A stretch of 31,319 bases of DNA from positions 1-31,319 of the forward strand of contig JASVEC010000206.1 in assembly GCA_030770535.1 (NCBI GenBank), read 5' to 3'. Positions 28,006 to 31,319 of this stretch are shown here, piece by piece (the first letter of the stretch is position 1; each line of letters starts with the position of its first letter). This DNA is from Batkoa obscura. Its lineage: Eukaryota; Entomophthoromycota; Entomophthoromycetes; Entomophthorales; Batkoaceae. The translations under genes and the position numbers were made by a program. Under the pieces are notes generated by a model, which saw only the letters and a list, made by a program, of their open reading frames with translations, was not told the DNA's origin and made no database searches.

Positions 28006-28056
28006 TATATAATAAATATATAATATATAATTATATAATTATATAATTATATAAAT
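28006..28056. repeat. (ATTATATA)n microsatellite
   Basis: Tandem AT-only 8-bp units just upstream of the transposase start, within transposon T. Confidence 0.8.
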
Positions 28057-28095
28057 AGAGTTGTTAACTTTATTTTTTGTTGAAATAAAAATAAA

Positions 28096-29483
28096 ATGCA
28101 AACCTTCATAACTAAACTTCGAAATGGGATTTTTGAAAATTTTAATATAATAGGGAGGAGTACACAATATAAACATTATAATTCATTTACATCAATTTTA
28201 AGAGCTACTTATAACAACCAAGGGTTTATGGAATTTTATAATAAAACAAAACAAATAAAAGATATATTATCAAAGTTTACTATCGATAATAATAAACTTA
28301 ATCAAGTAATGTATAAAATTAGTGCTTTAAGGGAAACAGGAAACAAAAATCAGCAAGTAGCGTTATTATCAACTATAGCTTCAGTATATTCTTTTGATGA
28401 ATGTAAGAGTTTTGGGTTTAATATAAATAGAAATCAATATGATTATTCAAAAACAAGTAATAATAATAAAATATCAACATTAAAACATATTATTAAAAAT
28501 ACAAAAAAAATTAAAGATGACCAAATTGAAACTATTATACAATATTTACTAAATGATTCAACTATTTCATCAAGATTTAGTAAAAAAAAGTAACGATAGT
28601 AAATATTCATCAGATAATATATATATATATTAAATAAAAGTAGAAGAATGATCTAAGAGATAAAGCAGTAGCTAGGTCAACGTTCTTTAAATATATACCA
28701 AGTAATTTCAAAAATCCAGCAAGAAAAATGGATCTATGTAATATATGTACCCAGTATACAGTTAGAAAAAAGTTATTTGAAAATAAAATAAATACAGCAA
28801 AAAAACAAAGCAGAGATAGAAGAAATTTTCAACGAAGAAGAAAAATTATACAAATTACATAAATTCTGTGTTGATACTCAAAAAAACACATTTAATGAAA
28901 CTATCAAAAAATTAAATAACAAAAGTTGTATAATAGTTTTAGATTTTAAACAAAATATGGAAATAGGAACAAGACCAGATTCAATAAATTTAGATCATTA
29001 TAATAAACAAGCTATATTAGTATTAGGTTTTGGTGTATTATATTTAAAAGATGATAAAACAATAGGCAAAGTTTACTTTGATTATTTATCTGAAATATTG
29101 AATCATGATTCAGCATATGCAGGAGATTGTTTAATCGATTTAATCTCTACAGAGCTTCTATTTAAAAGTTTACAAAAATTAATATATGGGCAGATACAGG
29201 AAATCATTTTAGATCCCAAGAGTTTCTACACTATATGTTTAAAGAAATTCATAAAATAAATAGTAGTTTGAATGTTAATCTTAATTTTTTTGCTGAGCAT
29301 CATGGAAAAAGTATAGTTGATGGACATTTTGGAAACCTTTCAAAATGGAAAAGTAGTTTTGAAGCGTTAGGTAAAATAGAAGATATCGATCAATTAATTT
29401 CAAGATTTGAGGCTTTTATTTGCGAGCATAATAAAATTAATAACTCGACTGTTAATAATGGGAAAAACAGATGTAATTTTTAA
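28096..29483 (+). pseudogene. DDE-type transposase of transposon T (frameshifted)
   Basis: The reading frame opens at the ATG at 28096 and runs 165 codons. It resumes after 28650 with RSTFFKYIPSNF and a Cys pair (DLCNIC at about 28729), then with IIVLDFKQN (first Asp codon 28942-28944), GFGVLYL, KVYFDYLSEILNHDS, IWADTGNHF (second Asp codon 29193-29195) and FFAEHHGKSIVDGHFG (Glu codon 29295-29297), ending at 29483. The second Asp and the Glu are 34 codons apart, as expected for a DDE/D integrase-like fold. Frame breaks fall near the TA repeat at 28616-28631, at the A-run near 28800 and near 29183. The protein would cut and paste the element via its TIRs; this copy cannot make it whole. I recall proteins with WxDxGxHF and EYHGKSxxDGHFG from Glomeromycotina and amoebae, mostly labelled hypothetical; the superfamily name is uncertain. 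Confidence 0.8.
28616..28631. repeat. (TA)n microsatellite
   Basis: TA run inside the transposase gene, where the first reading-frame break lies. Confidence 0.85.
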
Positions 29484-29944
29484 AAAGTATAAAAGAAACA
29501 AAAATACAAAAAGAGTAATAGAGATGCAGGGCATTAAGAAGTATTTACACTTTATTAAACATAACAATAAACTACATTGTTATCGCAGTATCTGTTACAT
29601 AAAAAAAAAGCGATATAGTCCCAATTAAAGTTATAGAGTGTCTATAGAGAAAACAGAAAAATAAAAGATCGATCCCAGCTTTACCTTACGAAGATAACAG
29701 AGATTTAAAAAATTTCGATATTTACTAAGCAAGTAAGTAGTTTGTTGAATGATAGAAATAGATTGTTAAATGTTTGGATTGCTTAAGTTATTAATAGTAA
29801 GTTAATAAATAGTCAAAGAACAAGTAACTGTAATAATATGTAAGAAAACATTATTACTTGTACATCATGTAGGGATAGTTAATTATAGATTTGGGGCTAA
29901 CCACTCCCTTCCCATGCAGCTATTTATTTAACTTAAGCAATATA
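29484..29944. other. 3' non-coding part of transposon T
   Basis: Lies between the transposase stop and the MITE at 29945. It aligns in reverse orientation with 7845-8380 of the relic copy, so it belongs to the element and not to a separate gene. Confidence 0.8.
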
Positions 29945-30049
29945 TGGGATGTATTTTTTTCGTTTAAGAATTTTGCTAATAATCTTTCCACTCAAATAGT
30001 GCTTAAAAAATGGAAAAAAAAGGAATGAAGACAAAAAAAAAACTCCCCA
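29945..30049 (+). mobile_element. MITE family M, copy 22 (F), inside transposon T
   Basis: Begins TGGGATGTATTTTTTTCG and ends AACTCCCCA, flanked by TA (29943-29944, 30050-30051). The relic at 7412-10193 has the empty site near 7821 (reverse complement GTATATTGATAATG) with one TA. Confidence 0.93.
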
Positions 30050-30349
30050 TATTAATAATGTAATTATAACATTAAAATAGTTTATTTATTTGATAGCAAA
30101 TCTGTAGTGTTGGTTATAAAGCAGTCAATAATAAATATTTCTCAATAAAGTTTTATAAAAATACGTATTTAAGATCTAGTAGAAATCCAGCTAACTTACA
30201 GTATAAAACTAATATAGAATCATTTAGAACTGTGTTCGGATACTTTTGTTTTAATAAAAAATTTGATTTTATAGAATTTTAAGCGAAGTTTTTAAATACA
30301 AAATATTTAAAAATTGGATAAATAATGAAACAATTCAGACAACCCCGTA

Positions 30350-30837
30350 CGTTGTTTCAATTTTATTAAGTTTTAGTATATACTTTTTATAATCCTATTT
30401 CATTCATACTACTTGGCGCTTAATTTTATTGTTTTTATTGAATCAATCTTGTGTTTTAATGATAAGCTAAATTTAGATGCTTCTATTATTTCTTTAAAAT
30501 TTGCTAATGACTTTGTAACTAAATTTAAATACTTTGATATATTTTTTATAAAGTTATTGGATAGGCTTTTGAGATTCTTTGTTTATTCTTTATGGTTTTA
30601 TTTTGTATTTCCAGTTTAGAAGATGGAGTTTACATTAAATCTCACTTTACATTATTACCTTCAATTTATTATTTTTATACCTGGCTTATTTTTATTTATT
30701 TTATTTATTTATTTCTATAACTACTCGAGAGCTTTGAAGTGTTCTGAAGGTCAATAAAATTAACTATTTTGGTTTTCATAAAGGCAAAAAAACAACCCCC
30801 CATGTATTTAAAATATTTCGATTTTAATTCAAAGCAA
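30350..30837. other. gene-free AT-rich stretch
   Basis: A 68-codon hydrophobic open frame (30413-30619) lacks an ATG and family features; nothing else seen. Confidence 0.5.
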
Positions 30838-30918
30838 ATTCATTGCCTTTCCACCTTTTAGCATCATTTGAACCGAAAAATTATTAGCAAAATTATTAAG
30901 CACAAAAATACATCCCCA
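30838..30918 (-). mobile_element. MITE family M, copy 23 (R), left-truncated
   Basis: Right four-fifths of an element: CCACCTTTTAGCATCATTTG to ACATCCCCA, followed by TA. The left terminus is replaced by unrelated sequence. Confidence 0.8.
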
Positions 30919-30920
30919 TA

Positions 30921-31194
30921 TTCTTATACTCATTTAATTAATATATAATTTTGAAAATATAATGTTCTTTTAAAGTACTCGTTTGGCATAACTACTTCTA
31001 TTAATATTATCGAGTTATACTTTTTATCTGTATCTACATGATATTGGTTTTAATGGGGTTGCTTTTGGTCTGTATTTTTTAAAGCAAAAAATAAAATAAA
31101 ATGAAAAAGACTTTAAAAACAATATTTTTATTTTTATTATGATTTACAACTATTTAGTGAGAAGCCATGAAAAGCTTATAAATTCTCAATTATT
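30921..31194. other. gene-free AT-rich stretch
   Basis: Probably the 3' flank of the gene running off the right edge; nothing specific seen. Confidence 0.4.
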
Positions 31195-31319
31195 TTAGTC
31201 TTTAAGTTTTTTATTAATATGGTCCTTATTATTAGATGGGTTGTCACTCTCGTTAATTACTTCAGAATTCAAAGGCATTTTTATGACCTTATTTTTAATA
31301 CTATCAACCTTTAACACTG
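31195..31319 (-). CDS. 3' end of an unidentified gene, cut by the window edge
   Basis: On the minus strand 41 codons are open from the window edge to a TAA at 31195-31197, reading VDSIKNKVIKMPLNSEVI, then NESDNPSNNKDHINKKL and a final KD. The hydrophilic, balanced composition differs from the Phe/Ile/Asn/Lys strings that random AT-rich frames give here, so this is plausibly the C-terminal tail or last exon of a real gene. No family can be named from so little. Confidence 0.35.
   Translation of the reverse strand, partial: VLKVDSIKNKVIKMPLNSEVINESDNPSNNKDHINKKLKD

Larger units (their letters stand above)
27712..30347 (+). mobile_element. DDE DNA transposon, family T (younger copy)
   Basis: 2636 bp between TA dinucleotides (27710-27711, 30348-30349). 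The left end reads TGGGATTGTCC; the right end, reverse-complemented, reads CGGGGTTGTCT. After removal of the MITE at 27726 the left end continues AAATTGCTT against GAATTGTTT on the right, so the TIR is at least 20 bp and all differences are transitions. Without its two MITEs the element is about 2.43 kb. It carries one transposase gene, broken by three frame disruptions. A second, reverse-oriented, far more decayed copy is at 7412-10193. TIR plus TA target is shared with Tc1/mariner-like and some other superfamilies, but the transposase motifs are not those of Tc1. Confidence 0.88.

Noticed and set aside
30413-30619. 68-codon hydrophobic open frame
   Set aside because: No ATG start and no recognisable features; typical of random AT-rich DNA.

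Overview
The window is very AT-rich nuclear DNA of a eukaryote. Genes are split by tiny GT-AG introns (47 to 60 bp), and several products point to a fungus: a HAL/NPR-type kinase, an Rpc31-type Pol III subunit, a Sec20 SNARE and an NmrA-like reductase. The base composition, short introns and heavy transposon load fit an early-diverging (zygomycete-grade) fungus, for example Entomophthoromycotina or Mucoromycota. I cannot fix the species from sequence alone.

Layout. 1-4060: two direct copies of a dispersed repeat flank a C-rich island and the 3' remnant of a cytochrome P450 (minus strand). 4576-4646: tRNA-Gln(UUG), minus strand, with an identical gene at 10857-10927 on the plus strand. 6478-7203: arrestin-like gene. 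7412-10193: a decayed, reverse-oriented DNA transposon holding five short TIR elements and a solo LTR. 11705-12664: SEC20 (3 exons). 12837-13650: RPC31-like (4 exons, minus). 14551-14994: LLP/YBL028C-like basic nucleolar protein (2 exons, minus). 15411-17880: no recognisable gene. 17883-20365: TFIIB-like protein (2 exons). 22704-23033: cluster of perfect hairpins. 24065-25264: HAL/NPR-type protein kinase. 26469-27423: NmrA/isoflavone-reductase-like enzyme (2 exons). 27712-30347: a younger copy of the same DNA transposon, with a broken DDE-type transposase. 31195-31319: probable 3' end of another gene on the minus strand.

The most striking feature is mobile DNA. About 22 copies of one roughly 100-bp terminal-inverted-repeat element (a MITE, with ends TGGGGATGT...ACATCCCCA) are scattered in both orientations. 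The two copies of the 2.4-kb transposon can be aligned to each other across 20 kb, and each supplies empty sites for insertions in the other. These empty sites fix the MITE ends and show a 2-bp target duplication that is usually TA but also TT, AT, AA or TC. The transposon itself is flanked by TA and ends in YGGGRTTGTC, close to the MITE end, so a transposase of this family may have moved the MITEs. The transposase has motifs DFKQN, WADTGNHF and EHHGKS..DGHFG. I recall similar proteins from fungi and amoebae but cannot place it in a named superfamily.

The host genes are ordinary housekeeping functions (vesicle traffic, Pol III transcription, nucleolar function, signalling, redox metabolism) and do not form a pathway. 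The TFIIB-like protein is unusual: it has TFIIB-type cyclin folds at its C-terminus, a long disordered middle, and no visible N-terminal zinc ribbon.
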